50,182 bases of DNA from Geobacter sp. UBA2189 (GCA_002328035.1 DCVL01000045.1:1-50182), one strand, 5' to 3'; positions 16,538-26,185 are shown, numbered from the stretch's first letter. A program made the numbers and translations. Notes: generated by a model from the sequence alone, not told the origin.

Positions 16538-17146
16538 ATGCAGAAAGAAGGACTCCTAATAGTTATTTCAGCCCCTTCAGGGGCAGGTAAGACAACCCTC
16601 TGCAATGGTTTGGTAAAACGTTTTCCTGGGTTAAAGGAATCTGTCAGTTATACAACCAGAGATCCAAGGCAGGGAGAGCAGGATGGTGTTGATTATCACT
16701 TTGTTTCAACTGAACAGTTCAAAAAGATGGTGTCAGAAAACGGATTTGCCGAGTGGGCAGAGGTGCACGGTAATTTATACGGCACCGCCATTTCTGTTCT
16801 GGAACAGGCTCGCAGGGATGGAGTAGATATCCTTCTGGACATCGACTGCCAGGGAGCGAGGATTCTGAAGAACCACTCGATAAAAGGGACTTTTATCTTT
16901 GTGATGCCTCCAAGCATTCCTGAACTCAGACGTCGTCTTGAATCCCGCTCCTCAGATTCAGTTGATGTTATTGAGCGGAGGATAGCAAGGGCAGTTGAAG
17001 AAATCCCTGAAGCCAGATGGTACGATTATATTGTAATAAATGATCAGCTTGAAGAGGCTCAAGAAAGGCTGGCGGCAATTGTTACCGCTGCACAGATAAA
17101 AACCGAAAATATCTGGGAACAGATATCGAAAATGTTTGATATTTGA
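16538..17146 (+). CDS. gmk: Guanylate kinase
   Basis: The protein has 202 residues. The P-loop is SAPSGAGKT (11-19). The GMP-binding motif SYTTRDPRQGEQDGVDYHFV and the lid region RIARAVEEI are both present. It converts GMP to GDP in the cytosol, feeding GTP and (p)ppGpp pools handled by the downstream relA/spoT. Its last codons contain the promoter of rpoZ. Confidence 0.96.
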   Translation: MQKEGLLIVISAPSGAGKTTLCNGLVKRFPGLKESVSYTTRDPRQGEQDGVDYHFVSTEQFKKMVSENGFAEWAEVHGNLYGTAISVLEQARRDGVDILLDIDCQGARILKNHSIKGTFIFVMPPSIPELRRRLESRSSDSVDVIERRIARAVEEIPEARWYDYIVINDQLEEAQERLAAIVTAAQIKTENIWEQISKMFDI

Positions 17147-17163
17147 GCGGTTATGGGTATAAT
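17136..17163 (+). promoter_or_regulatory. Promoter of rpoZ
   Basis: TTGATA (17136-17141) and a perfect TATAAT (17158-17163) with a 16-bp spacer. The -35 lies inside the gmk stop region, so rpoZ can be transcribed independently of yicC-gmk. Confidence 0.7.
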
Positions 17164-17203
17164 CACGCTCCGTTTATTTGTTTATAGTTAAAGGAGATAA
17201 TTT

Positions 17204-17410
17204 ATGGCACGGGTTACCGTTGAAGATTGCCTTGAAAAGGTTGACAATCGCTTTATGCTGGTGATGATAGCATCAAAGCGTGTAAAGCAGCTATACAAAG
17301 GGGTAAAACCGTTGATAGACCCCAAAAACAACCGCCAGGTCGTGACTGCGCTCCGTGAGATTGCTGCCGGCAAGCTGACTGCCGAATTTACCGGCAAGCG
17401 CACTGCATGA
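17204..17410 (+). CDS. rpoZ: RNA polymerase omega subunit
   Basis: The protein has 68 residues. ARVTVEDCLEKVDNRFMLVM at the N-terminus and VTALREIAAGKL near the end are omega signatures. It aids assembly of beta' and contributes to the ppGpp-binding site of RNA polymerase, which fits its position next to the (p)ppGpp synthetase/hydrolase gene. AAGGAG lies 8 bases before ATG. Confidence 0.96.
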   Translation: MARVTVEDCLEKVDNRFMLVMIASKRVKQLYKGVKPLIDPKNNRQVVTALREIAAGKLTAEFTGKRTA

Positions 17411-17424
17411 ACCTCTACTTTTTA

Positions 17425-17454
17425 GGAGACCTGCCGATTGGCAAGGTCTCCTTT
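17425..17454 (+). terminator. Hairpin between rpoZ and relA/spoT
   Basis: GGAGACCTGCC (17425-17435) pairs with GGCAAGGTCTCC (17440-17451), with one bulged base and a GATT loop, and is followed by TTT. It is a strong stem with a weak U tract, likely partial termination so that relA/spoT is expressed below rpoZ. Confidence 0.6.
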
Positions 17455-17512
17455 GCCTATTCAGCCACCGTTTTACTATTCACCCTGATTATCCAATAGA
17501 ACCTTTTCCCCG

Positions 17513-19663
17513 ATGATACGCCTGAATGATATCCTTGATACGGTTGTAAGTTATAATCAAACCGCCGATCTCAACCTGATCAGAAAGGCATATGTCTATT
17601 GTGCAAAGGTTCATCAGGGTCAGACCCGTCTCTCAGGTGAGCCGTACATCATCCACCCTATGGAAGTGGCCGGCCTTCTTGCACATCTAAAGCTTGACGT
17701 GCCAAGTATAGTCACAGGTTTTCTACATGACACCATTGAAGACACCCTTACAACATCTGAAGAACTGTCCGACCTGTTTGGACCGGAGGTAGCTGCGCTT
17801 GTTGATGGTGTCACCAAGATAAGCAAGATTCACTTCAAGACAAAGGAAGAGAACCAGGCTGAAAACTTCCGCAAGATGCTGCTGGCAATGGCCAACGACA
17901 TAAGGGTAATTCTGGTAAAGCTGGCTGATAGACTGCACAATATGCGAACCCTGCAGTTTCAGCCCGATATAAAACAGAGATCCATATCCAGAGAAACAAT
18001 GGATATCTATGCCCCTATTGCCCATAGACTCGGAATATCATGGATCAAGACCGAGCTTGAGGATCTATCCTTTAGATATCTGCAGCCTGACATCTATTTT
18101 GATCTCTCCACAAAAATCCAGCGTAAAAAACAGGAACGCGAATCTTTTATCAATGAAATAAAGGATATAATAAGGCAAAAACTCGTTGAACATCAGATTG
18201 CCGGTGAGGTATCAGGCCGAAGCAAGCACCTCTATTCGATATACCGAAAGATGGAAAAGCGTAACGTTGAGTTTGAGGAAATATATGACCTTACTGCCCT
18301 GAGGGTTCTAGTTGAGGATATAAGAAACTGCTATGAGGTGCTTGGAATCATCCACTCTGCCTGGAGACCTATTCCTGGGCGCTTCAAGGATTATATAGCA
18401 ATGCCCAAGGGGAATATGTACCAGTCACTGCATACAACAGTGATAGGCCCCCACGGTGACAGGATGGAAGTCCAGATCCGTACATATGAGATGCACAGGG
18501 TAGCTGAGGCCGGGATTGCAGCCCACTGGAAATACAAAGAAGGCAAGGGATACGACGAAAAAGAGGTAAAACGGTTTGCCTGGCTGCGTCAACTGCTTGA
18601 ATGGCAACAGGAACTTCAGGATTCACGTGAGTTTATGGATTCGGTTAAGGTAGATCTCTTTCCTGAAGAAGTCTACGTTTTCACTCCCAAAGGAGACGTA
18701 AAAGGTTTTCCAAAAGGTTCAACCCCTATTGACTTTGCCTACGCTGTTCATACTGATGTTGGACATCGCTGTGTTGGGGCAAAGGTTAACGGGAAGCTGG
18801 TTCCTCTAAAGCATGAATTGCAACACGGAGATATTGTTGAGGTAATAACATCTCCACATCATACCCCCAGTAAAGACTGGCTAAAGATAGTCCGCTCATC
18901 ACGTGCAAGGAACAAGATCCGCGCATGGATAAAGATCGAAGAGAGAAAGCGCAGTATACTGCTTGGCCGAGATATCTGCGAAAAAGAGTTCCGCAAGTAT
19001 TCTCTCAATCTGCAGAAGATCCTGAAAGGTGGTGAGCTGAAAAAAATCGCCAACGAGTACGGATTTAACAGTGAGGAAGACCTGCTCGCAGCCATGGGAT
19101 ATGGCAAGGTTTCTGCCGCACAGGTTATTGGTAAACTGATTCCTGAAGAACGGATGCAGGCTCAGCAGACTCATAAAGAGTCAAGAATAACGAGTGTAAT
19201 CAACAAACTTAAGGGCAAGTCATCCAATGCTGTCGAGGTTGGCGGCATGGAAGACATTATGATCCGGTATGCAAAATGTTGTAACCCCCTGCCTGGAGAT
19301 GAGATTGTAGGCTTCATAACCAGAGGGCAAGGTGTGACAATTCATACAGCTGATTGCCCGTTTGTCACGGAAAGTGATCCGGAACGTAGAATTGATGTTA
19401 CATGGGCAAAAGGCAAAAGTGCTGCCCTGCCAGTAAGATTGAGAGTCATCTGCATGGATGAAAAAGGGATTCTTGCCCATATGACTCTGGCGATCACAAA
19501 TGCTGAGGCAAACATTGTAAGCGCCCAAATCAAGAGTACCATTGACAAGCGTGGTGAAAACATATTCGAACTGAACGTAACTGACCTTACCCACCTTAAC
19601 AAGGTAATAAACTCTCTATTAAAAGTAAGAGGGGTCATAAAGGTGGAACGGATTAAAAAGTAG
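17513..19663 (+). CDS. spoT: Bifunctional (p)ppGpp synthetase/hydrolase (RelA/SpoT family)
   Basis: The protein has 716 residues. The HD hydrolase domain has H48, H72-D73 and the ED pair in LHDTIEDT, plus the LVKLADRLHNMRTL motif, so hydrolase activity should be intact. The synthetase domain follows (about 230-350; YQSLHTTV, IAAHWKYKEG). Then come the TGS domain (about 385-450; VYVFTPKGDVKGFPKG), the helical region, the conserved-cysteine motif (RYAKCCNPLPGDEI) and the ACT domain (about 640-716). This is the full Rel/Spo layout. No strong ribosome site precedes ATG 17513. ridA follows 16 bp later. Confidence 0.95.
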   Translation: MIRLNDILDTVVSYNQTADLNLIRKAYVYCAKVHQGQTRLSGEPYIIHPMEVAGLLAHLKLDVPSIVTGFLHDTIEDTLTTSEELSDLFGPEVAALVDGVTKISKIHFKTKEENQAENFRKMLLAMANDIRVILVKLADRLHNMRTLQFQPDIKQRSISRETMDIYAPIAHRLGISWIKTELEDLSFRYLQPDIYFDLSTKIQRKKQERESFINEIKDIIRQKLVEHQIAGEVSGRSKHLYSIYRKMEKRNVEFEEIYDLTALRVLVEDIRNCYEVLGIIHSAWRPIPGRFKDYIAMPKGNMYQSLHTTVIGPHGDRMEVQIRTYEMHRVAEAGIAAHWKYKEGKGYDEKEVKRFAWLRQLLEWQQELQDSREFMDSVKVDLFPEEVYVFTPKGDVKGFPKGSTPIDFAYAVHTDVGHRCVGAKVNGKLVPLKHELQHGDIVEVITSPHHTPSKDWLKIVRSSRARNKIRAWIKIEERKRSILLGRDICEKEFRKYSLNLQKILKGGELKKIANEYGFNSEEDLLAAMGYGKVSAAQVIGKLIPEERMQAQQTHKESRITSVINKLKGKSSNAVEVGGMEDIMIRYAKCCNPLPGDEIVGFITRGQGVTIHTADCPFVTESDPERRIDVTWAKGKSAALPVRLRVICMDEKGILAHMTLAITNAEANIVSAQIKSTIDKRGENIFELNVTDLTHLNKVINSLLKVRGVIKVERIKK

Positions 19664-19679
19664 AAAGAGAGCTGATTTC

Positions 19680-20054
19680 ATGGAGATTATTACAACATCA
19701 AAGGCGCCTGCAGCGATAGGCCCATATTCTCAGGCAGTGAAAGCCGGAAATCTTTTGTTCTGTTCAGGGCAGATACCTCTTCTTCCCGAAACCGGCGAGA
19801 TGATTTCAGGTACAGTTGAAGAAGAAACTACCCGTGTAATGGAAAATCTTGAATTTATACTTGAAGCGGCTGGAACCGGTTTTGATAAGGTAGTTAAGAC
19901 GACTATATATCTTACTGATATGGCTGATTTTCCTAAAGTAAATCAGATTTACGGCAGTTATTTTCCTACAACAAAACCGGCACGGGTCACAGTAGCCGTT
20001 GCTGCTCTTCCGCGCGGAGCAAAGGTCGAAATTGATGCTGTCGCTACTATTTGA
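19680..20054 (+). CDS. ridA: RidA-family reactive imine/enamine deaminase
   Basis: The protein has 124 residues, standard for the family. The signature AAIGPYSQAVKAGNLLFCSGQIPL and the C-terminal KPARVTVAVAALPRGAKVEIDAVA are both visible, including the active-site arginine of the PARVTV motif. Trimeric RidA hydrolyses 2-aminoacrylate-type intermediates produced by PLP enzymes. It is cotranscribed after relA/spoT, as in many bacteria. A long palindrome terminates the unit. Confidence 0.95.
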   Translation: MEIITTSKAPAAIGPYSQAVKAGNLLFCSGQIPLLPETGEMISGTVEEETTRVMENLEFILEAAGTGFDKVVKTTIYLTDMADFPKVNQIYGSYFPTTKPARVTVAVAALPRGAKVEIDAVATI

Positions 20055-20071
20055 AAAACAGCACGAACAGC

Positions 20072-20106
20072 AAGTAGCCCCATATGGTAACCATATGGGG
20101 CTACTT
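20072..20106. terminator. 35-bp near-perfect palindrome between ridA and rpmB
   Basis: A 17-base arm at 20072-20088 is exactly inverted at 20090-20106 around one central A; each arm contains GTAGCCCCATATGG. As RNA it forms a very stable hairpin between convergent genes. There is only a weak U-rich tail (CTTCTTA), so it is a bidirectional terminator or an RNA 3'-end block. Confidence 0.7.
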
Positions 20107-20134
20107 CTTAAAACGGAACTGGATATCTGGAACC

Positions 20135-20326
20135 TTAAACAGCCTTTACGACTGCGCCGGAACGAATGCAGCGGGTACAGACTTTGATAGTACGAACTGT
20201 TCCATTACGTAACGCTTTGACTTTTTGAAGGTTAGGATACCAAGTTGTACGGGTCTTGTTGTTGGCGTGACTTACATTATTGCCTGTGCTAGGACCTTTA
20301 CCGCAGATTTCACATTTTCTGGACAT
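20135..20326 (-). CDS. rpmB: 50S ribosomal protein L28
   Basis: The protein has 63 residues. MSRKCEICGKGPSTGNNVSH and the later KVCTRC keep all four cysteines (C5, C8, C50, C53), so this is the zinc-binding C+ form. AGGAGG lies 7 bases before ATG. It is a monocistronic gene, divergent from the YdcF-like gene and convergent with ridA. Confidence 0.97.
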   Translation of the reverse strand: MSRKCEICGKGPSTGNNVSHANNKTRTTWYPNLQKVKALRNGTVRTIKVCTRCIRSGAVVKAV

Positions 20327-20403
20327 TTATCTTGCCTCCTGTGCTGACTGAACGAAATCTTTTATCAGAATGAGCCTGCTCTTGCAAGGAGAAAATTACT
20401 GAA

Positions 20404-21000
20404 ATGAAAATGCTCAAGGCCTTCCTCTCCCTGCTTGTACTCGCACTGCTAATGCTTACTGCATTATTTATAGATTTTACCTACAAGACATTTTCAGCCC
20501 GCCCACGTATATTGGAGGCCGATGCCATTGTTGTGCTTGCTGGAGGCAAAGGTAGAATTGAAGAGGGTATACGGCTTTTTCGTGAAAAGCGGGCAAATAA
20601 ACTCTTTCTAATCGGTGTAGATCCTGTTGTTCGTAAATCAGAACTTTATCATCAAAAACCAGGCGATCCGACTCCAGACAATGTAATATTGGAAAAGTCT
20701 TCACGTAATACCCTTGAAAATGCAATCTATGCAAGAGATCTGCTAGTAGAAAACAAGGTCAATTCAATTTTACTAATAACTTCCAGATATCACTTGAAAC
20801 GAGCCTCTATACTATTCAGAAACACACTGCCTACTGAAATCAATATATACCCGTATCCGGTTGATACAGGAAATTTGAAGACAGACTGGTGGTACAATCC
20901 TGGAAGTTTCAAGCTCTTATTTTCCGAATTTTACAAATACTGTCTGTTCAGAGCGTTCTTTATTTTCTCTTCCGGAGAGATACAACCTAGCAGACACTAG
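20404..21000 (+). CDS. YdcF/SanA-like (DUF218) membrane-anchored protein
   Basis: The protein has 198 residues. One N-terminal transmembrane helix (about 4-26, AFLSLLVLALLMLTALFI) is followed by a DUF218 domain: AIVVLAGGKGRIEEGIRLF (glycine-rich nucleotide-like loop), the NTLENA motif and LLITSRYHLKRA. Relatives (SanA, ElyC, YdcF) affect envelope integrity and peptidoglycan or lipid-carrier metabolism; the reaction is not settled. AAGGAG is 13 bases from ATG, farther than usual. It may be cotranscribed with thrC. Confidence 0.82.
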   Translation: MKMLKAFLSLLVLALLMLTALFIDFTYKTFSARPRILEADAIVVLAGGKGRIEEGIRLFREKRANKLFLIGVDPVVRKSELYHQKPGDPTPDNVILEKSSRNTLENAIYARDLLVENKVNSILLITSRYHLKRASILFRNTLPTEINIYPYPVDTGNLKTDWWYNPGSFKLLFSEFYKYCLFRAFFIFSSGEIQPSRH

Positions 21001-21063
21001 ATTTTCTAATCCAAAACTGGTAGAAAACTAAAGATTATTTTCATCTGAAAGGATCTTTTTGCT

Positions 21064-22446
21064 ATGCGTTACATCAGTACACGTGGCGGCATCAAACCGG
21101 TACGCTTCAAAGATGCAGTCATGATGGGTCTGGCGGATGATGGTGGCCTTCTCTTGCCCGAGGTTATTCCATCATTTTCAAACGAAGAACTGGTATCATG
21201 GCGCAATCTGTCCTACCAGGAACTTGCCTTCCGAATTATCTCACGTTTTGTGGATGATATCCCTGCAAATGACCTTAAATCACTTATTGATAAATCATAT
21301 TCAACCTTTACCCACCCTGAAATTACACCTGTAGTAAAAAAGGATGGAGTTTACATACTTGAGCTCTTCCATGGAGTGACGCTGGCATTCAAGGATGTTG
21401 CCCTTCAACTTCTGGGAAATCTTTTTGAGTACATACTTAAAGAACGGAATGAACAACTGACCATTCTTGGAGCAACATCTGGTGATACCGGCAGCGCCGC
21501 CATACATGCTGTTCGTGGAAAAACCGGAATAAGCATTTTTATTCTGCATCCTCATGGCAAGACTTCACCGGTTCAGGCGTTGCAGATGACCTCTGTACTG
21601 GATGAAAACGTACATAATATAGCTGTTGATGGTACTTTTGACGATTGTCAGGATATTGTAAAATCACTGATGGGAGATCTTGAATTCAAGCAGAAATACT
21701 CCCTTGGAGCAGTAAACTCCATCAACTGGGCGAGGGTTCTGGCTCAGGTAGTTTATTATATTTATGCATGGCTTAAGGTTGCCAAACATGGAGAAAAGAT
21801 CTTATTTTCAGTCCCCACTGGCAATTTTGGTGACATATTTGCCGGTTATCTGGCATGGCAGATGGGGTTGCCAATAGAGAAACTGCTTTTAGCCACGAAT
21901 GAAAACAATATTCTTACCCGTTTTATAACAATGGGAGACTACTCGGTGGGTGAGGTGCTTCAGACCATCTCTCCATCCATGGATATTCAGGTTGCTTCCA
22001 ATTTTGAACGCTATCTCTATTACCTCTTTAATAAGGATACCGGCAGGGTTTCTGCCGCCTTCAACCAATTAAAACTGGAAGGAAAAATAACCTTTACTGA
22101 TGCAGAGTTACAGCAGGTTAAAAGTGATTTTTGTTCCGCTTCTGTTGATCGTGTTGCCACTCTTGAAACCATTGGCAGATTCAGAAAAGAGACAGGATAC
22201 CTGCTTGACCCCCATACCGCTGTTGGAATAAGAGCGGCGGAAGATTTTTTAAAAGACGGCATACCTGTCGTTTGCCTTTCAACAGCCCATCCAGCCAAGT
22301 TCGGAGATGTTGTAATAGAAGCTACATCTGAACTGGTTCCAACGCCCGAATCTATCAAGAGACTGGAAGGTATGCCTACACGTTGTGAACTAATGCCTGC
22401 AGATGCTCAAAAGATCCGTGAACGGATAATTCAGGCAGCAGGATAA
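21064..22446 (+). CDS. thrC: Threonine synthase
   Basis: The protein has 460 residues. MRYISTRGG at the start and the PLP lysine K110 in GVTLAFKDVALQLLGN mark a class I threonine synthase. SGDTGSAAIHA, the phosphate-binding PTGNFGDIFAGY loop and STAHPAKF near the C-terminus are also present. It converts O-phosphohomoserine to threonine in the cytosol. Length matches the long bacterial form. The zinc-ribbon membrane gene starts 5 bp after its stop. Confidence 0.95.
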   Translation: MRYISTRGGIKPVRFKDAVMMGLADDGGLLLPEVIPSFSNEELVSWRNLSYQELAFRIISRFVDDIPANDLKSLIDKSYSTFTHPEITPVVKKDGVYILELFHGVTLAFKDVALQLLGNLFEYILKERNEQLTILGATSGDTGSAAIHAVRGKTGISIFILHPHGKTSPVQALQMTSVLDENVHNIAVDGTFDDCQDIVKSLMGDLEFKQKYSLGAVNSINWARVLAQVVYYIYAWLKVAKHGEKILFSVPTGNFGDIFAGYLAWQMGLPIEKLLLATNENNILTRFITMGDYSVGEVLQTISPSMDIQVASNFERYLYYLFNKDTGRVSAAFNQLKLEGKITFTDAELQQVKSDFCSASVDRVATLETIGRFRKETGYLLDPHTAVGIRAAEDFLKDGIPVVCLSTAHPAKFGDVVIEATSELVPTPESIKRLEGMPTRCELMPADAQKIRERIIQAAG

Positions 22447-22451
22447 GTAAA

Positions 22452-23342
22452 ATGCGTATTGAATGCCCAAACTGCAAGGCTACTGGAAATGTGAATGATC
22501 ACGACATTCCTGATGAAGGGATGAATCTTGCTTGTCCACGCTGCAAACACAATTTTCATATAGTAAAACCACGGAAGAAAATGACATCCGTCTACGCCAC
22601 CAACACCTGCCCTTCATGTGGCTACAGCACTTTCTGTGAAGAGGTTTTTGATGAATGCCCACATTGTGGCATTGTTGTCAAAACTATAGTTGAAAGGAAA
22701 CAACAGGAAGCAGCCCATAAAAGAGAACTGGAACTTCTTAACAAAAATTATATGACAGAGGCACCGATTCCTTTGCAATTGCCACCAATTGGCAGCAAAT
22801 ATGTGACTGAAAACCATACAGAGAAAGATACCCGCAAAATAAATCTGGCTATATTTACTGATCAATTTAATCCTGTTGCAGCTATATCTTGGTCTGCAAT
22901 CCTTGGGGCTGCAATCCTGCTTATTATTGGTGGAAAAGGGCTGTTGTACTATCTGAATACAGATATACAGACAAAACTGTCAGAAAACTCCGTTGAATCT
23001 GTTACTGCCTGGCAGGTCTTCTGGGGATATGGCTTTTCACCATGGATAGAGGTCATTATAGGTTCAATAATACTTGCGACTGCTATTGGCTTTTTGATTA
23101 AAGAATCTTGGGGATTGCAAACGATGCAACGGGTGGTTTCAGGTCTGTTGCTGCTTGTTCCAATTTATGAACTAACCCTTTATGCTCTCTGGATAATCAA
23201 ATCAATAGATCCACCATGGTGGGCATATCTTGTTGAATTTACCAGCACATTATTGTTCTCAGCACTCTGGATGGCTCCTTTGTTTTTCTTGCAGCGTTAT
23301 CTGTCAGGCGACAACTTTAAAAAACTCTATCAAAAAGGCTAA
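22452..23342 (+). CDS. Zinc-ribbon (MJ0042-type) membrane protein
   Basis: The protein has 296 residues. Two N-terminal zinc ribbons are visible: CPNC...CPRC (residues 4-29, MJ0042 type) and CPSC...CPHC (about 51-70). A charged linker and four hydrophobic helices follow within about 140-285. The family is common and uncharacterised in this phylum; cytosolic metal-ribbon sensing coupled to a membrane region is an inference. It is translationally close to thrC and overlaps the convergent helicase gene by 4 bp. Confidence 0.75.
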   Translation: MRIECPNCKATGNVNDHDIPDEGMNLACPRCKHNFHIVKPRKKMTSVYATNTCPSCGYSTFCEEVFDECPHCGIVVKTIVERKQQEAAHKRELELLNKNYMTEAPIPLQLPPIGSKYVTENHTEKDTRKINLAIFTDQFNPVAAISWSAILGAAILLIIGGKGLLYYLNTDIQTKLSENSVESVTAWQVFWGYGFSPWIEVIIGSIILATAIGFLIKESWGLQTMQRVVSGLLLLVPIYELTLYALWIIKSIDPPWWAYLVEFTSTLLFSALWMAPLFFLQRYLSGDNFKKLYQKG

Positions 23343-24688
23343 TCCAATTCCGACTTAATATTACCCTCAGGAACCTGATTCAATTTTTTTCGCTTCGGTA
23401 AATGCCTCTTCTTTGCAGCTAAAGAATCAGAAGACCTTAACTGCCTGTTTTTATCAACCTTTTTATTATTGCGTTTGCCATTTGCATCACCAGCTGAAGC
23501 AGCTTCAGCCTTTCTATGCTTGGGTGTTATGTAATCATGAACAAACAGTTCATCTTCAGCCCAAGCAACCGGGATCTTGTGTTTTATGTACTCTTCAATT
23601 GCCTCAATATTAAAAGCGCCATCTTCATCTGCAAATGATATAGCGTTACCTTCCGCTCCTGCCCTGGCAGTCCTGCCAATTCTATGAACATAGTCCTCTG
23701 CATCCTGTGGCAGGTCATAATTGATGACATCCGAGACAGCATCAATATGCAGCCCACGTGAAGCCACGTCAGTCGCTATAAGGATAGGCAATTCGCCACG
23801 CTTGAACTGTTCTATAATATTCATCCGCTTGCGTTGTTCAACATCTCCTGAAATCAGACGGCATCCAAATCCGTTGGCGTTAAGCCTGTCCTGGAGGCGT
23901 TCCGCCTCTCGCTTTGTATTGACAAATATCATTGAGCGGAGCATTCCACCACGACGCAAAAGTCCAAGTAGCAGAGGAAATTTTTCCTTATTGGAAACAT
24001 GATACAACCGCTGCTGCACCCTTTCAGCTGTCATCTTCTCAGGTGTAATGGAAACCTTTTGGGGCATATTCATAAACTCGTAAGAGAGTTCCATAACGCG
24101 CTGATTCAAGGTGGCGGAAAACATCAGATTCTGACGTTTGTCAAATGGGGGTAAACGTCTAAGGATGTAACGCAGGTCAGGGATAAAACCCATATCAAAC
24201 ATCCGATCTGCCTCATCAATCACAAGTATCTCAATATTTTTGAGGGAATATACCTTCTGCTTCAGATAATCTATGAGACGTCCAGGAGTGCCGATCACAA
24301 TATCGGCTCCATCTTTTAAGGCGTTCTTCTGCTTCATGTAATCAACACCACCATAGATCGCCTGTATGTTAAACCCGCAATCTGAACCAAGCAGTTGCCC
24401 ATCCTTTTCTATCTGAATTACCAGCTCTCTGGTAGGAGCCAAGATCAGGGCACGAGGTTGATTAACCTTTTTATCGTCAATATTCTCTTTTGATGCAAGT
24501 AGTCTGGAAAATACTGCTATGAGAAAAGCTGCAGTCTTCCCTGTGCCTGTCTGAGCCTGTCCTGCAACATCTTTACCCGAAAGACAAATAGGCAATGCCT
24601 GTTCCTGGATAGGAGTACAGATATCAAACCCTGCTTTAGATATCCCTGTAATAATCTGTTCAGGCAGTAAAAATTCTGTAAATTTCAT
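23339..24688 (-). CDS. DEAD-box ATP-dependent RNA helicase (RhlE-like)
   Basis: The protein has 449 residues. It shows the Q motif (FDICTPIQEQALP), motif I AQTGTGKT (45-52), PTRELVIQ, TPGRL, DEAD motif II in VIDEADRMFDMGF, SAT motif III, and motif VI HRIGRTARAG. The tail from about 395 is lysine/arginine-rich and likely binds RNA non-specifically. It is a cytosolic RNA remodelling enzyme of the RhlE/CsdA group, with a role in ribosome biogenesis or cold growth. The 246-base stretch upstream (24689-24934) shows no gene and no convincing promoter. Confidence 0.92.
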   Translation of the reverse strand: MKFTEFLLPEQIITGISKAGFDICTPIQEQALPICLSGKDVAGQAQTGTGKTAAFLIAVFSRLLASKENIDDKKVNQPRALILAPTRELVIQIEKDGQLLGSDCGFNIQAIYGGVDYMKQKNALKDGADIVIGTPGRLIDYLKQKVYSLKNIEILVIDEADRMFDMGFIPDLRYILRRLPPFDKRQNLMFSATLNQRVMELSYEFMNMPQKVSITPEKMTAERVQQRLYHVSNKEKFPLLLGLLRRGGMLRSMIFVNTKREAERLQDRLNANGFGCRLISGDVEQRKRMNIIEQFKRGELPILIATDVASRGLHIDAVSDVINYDLPQDAEDYVHRIGRTARAGAEGNAISFADEDGAFNIEAIEEYIKHKIPVAWAEDELFVHDYITPKHRKAEAASAGDANGKRNNKKVDKNRQLRSSDSLAAKKRHLPKRKKLNQVPEGNIKSELD

Positions 24689-24934
24689 TTTTCAGTTCCA
24701 TCTTGCAATCTGATTTTGACAAATGTATTTGAAAACCTCATAAAATTGATTATTTATGTCTTGTATACTAACACAAAGATGCTCCAATGGACAGATAAGC
24801 TTGCAAAAATCTTATAATTTCACCATACAGATTCTTCAAAGGGTTTAAATTCTGATTCCGGTTACTCCAGTTGAGATCCAATTCTCTTGATATTTAGTCT
24901 GACTTGCAGCCTTAGCTTGAGGAAATGAAACATA

Positions 24935-26185
24935 ATGACAACCAGTTCCATCACTCTTAAATCCAATACAGTTCGCTGGCGCCTTTTTTTCACACTGGCT
25001 CTGATGTATATCCTTGTGTATTTTTACCGCGTTTCACTGGCTGTTGTTTCTACCGATGTCAGCAGAGATCTTACTTTAACACCTGAACAACTTGGAACTC
25101 TGGCTGGTGTACTGTTTTATGTATATGCCGTTGCACAGATCCCACTTGGCCCACTTATAGATAGAATCGGCTCGCGCCTTGTAATCTCATCTTGCGGACT
25201 TATTACAACATTAGGCGGTCTATTGTTTGCAAAGGCTGGCTCTCTGGCTACCGCCATGGCAGGAAGAGTGCTGATAGGCATCGGTACAGCAGCTGTTCTT
25301 ATGTCTATCTTCACTATATTCAGCTACTGGTACACCAGACAGGAGTTCGGACGTATTACAGGTCTGATGGTTGCAGCAGGAAACCTCGGCAATCTTGCTG
25401 GAACCGCTCCACTTGCCTTTGCAGTTGGATTAATCGGTTGGCGTTCATCTTTTTTATGGATTGCAGCTCTGCAGGGATTTGTAACCTTATTAATCTTTAT
25501 GAAGGTGAAGGATCGCCCTGAGCACCCTGTTGAAGAGGATTCTGAAAAACATCTTGAGAAAACAGGTATGTTTTCAGCTTGGGGAATCATCGCAAGAGAC
25601 CGTTCATTCTGGCTCCTGGCTGCTATAGCTTTCTGCTGGTACGGAAATTATCTGGCAGTTCAAGGACTTTGGGGTGGCCCATATTTAATGCAACTGATAG
25701 GACTTTCAAGAGAAAAAGCCGGCCAGATGCTTATGTGGACCTCTGTAGGTTTTATTATAGGTTCAATGATTACAGATTTTGCAGCACGGAAGTTGTTTCA
25801 TTCATATACCCGAACACTTATAGCAGGGCAGTTCAGCTTTGCAACTCTTATGACCGGATTTCTGGGATGGCTGCCATTTATACCTGTCTGGTCATTGCCT
25901 CTATACTTCCTGGCTATTGGCCTTACAGTATCCACCGGAGTGATGATCTATCCAATAATCAGAGCCAGCATACCGGTTACAATAGTTGGCACCGGACTTA
26001 CATCGCTAAATTTCTTTGTACTAATGGGAGCGGCAATCGCTCAACATGCCATGGGTATAATAATTGTGTTGTATGGTGGATATACTACAGCAGGATTCAG
26101 AGCGGCATTCCTGGGGCCGGTGGTTGGCCTGCTGTTTACAACGTTTCTGTTTATCTTTGCACGCAACTGCCCGGCCGGTGAGTGA
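24935..26185 (+). CDS. Major facilitator superfamily transporter
   Basis: The protein has 416 residues with twelve predicted membrane helices. The MFS signature between helices 2 and 3 is present (GPLIDRIGSRLVIS). A short cytoplasmic loop (about residues 190-210) separates the two halves. FYRVSLAVVSTDVSRDL at the start resembles the glycerol-phosphate/hexuronate-type group. The substrate is not identifiable. It stands alone, convergent with greA. Confidence 0.85.
   Translation: MTTSSITLKSNTVRWRLFFTLALMYILVYFYRVSLAVVSTDVSRDLTLTPEQLGTLAGVLFYVYAVAQIPLGPLIDRIGSRLVISSCGLITTLGGLLFAKAGSLATAMAGRVLIGIGTAAVLMSIFTIFSYWYTRQEFGRITGLMVAAGNLGNLAGTAPLAFAVGLIGWRSSFLWIAALQGFVTLLIFMKVKDRPEHPVEEDSEKHLEKTGMFSAWGIIARDRSFWLLAAIAFCWYGNYLAVQGLWGGPYLMQLIGLSREKAGQMLMWTSVGFIIGSMITDFAARKLFHSYTRTLIAGQFSFATLMTGFLGWLPFIPVWSLPLYFLAIGLTVSTGVMIYPIIRASIPVTIVGTGLTSLNFFVLMGAAIAQHAMGIIIVLYGGYTTAGFRAAFLGPVVGLLFTTFLFIFARNCPAGE

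Noticed and set aside
20330..20400. Possible rpmB promoter TTGCAA / GATAAA on the minus strand
   Set aside because: Spacer of only 15 bp; not convincing.
25579..26181. 200-residue open frame on the plus strand
   Set aside because: Alternative frame of the MFS gene; the MFS frame has twelve clear membrane helices.
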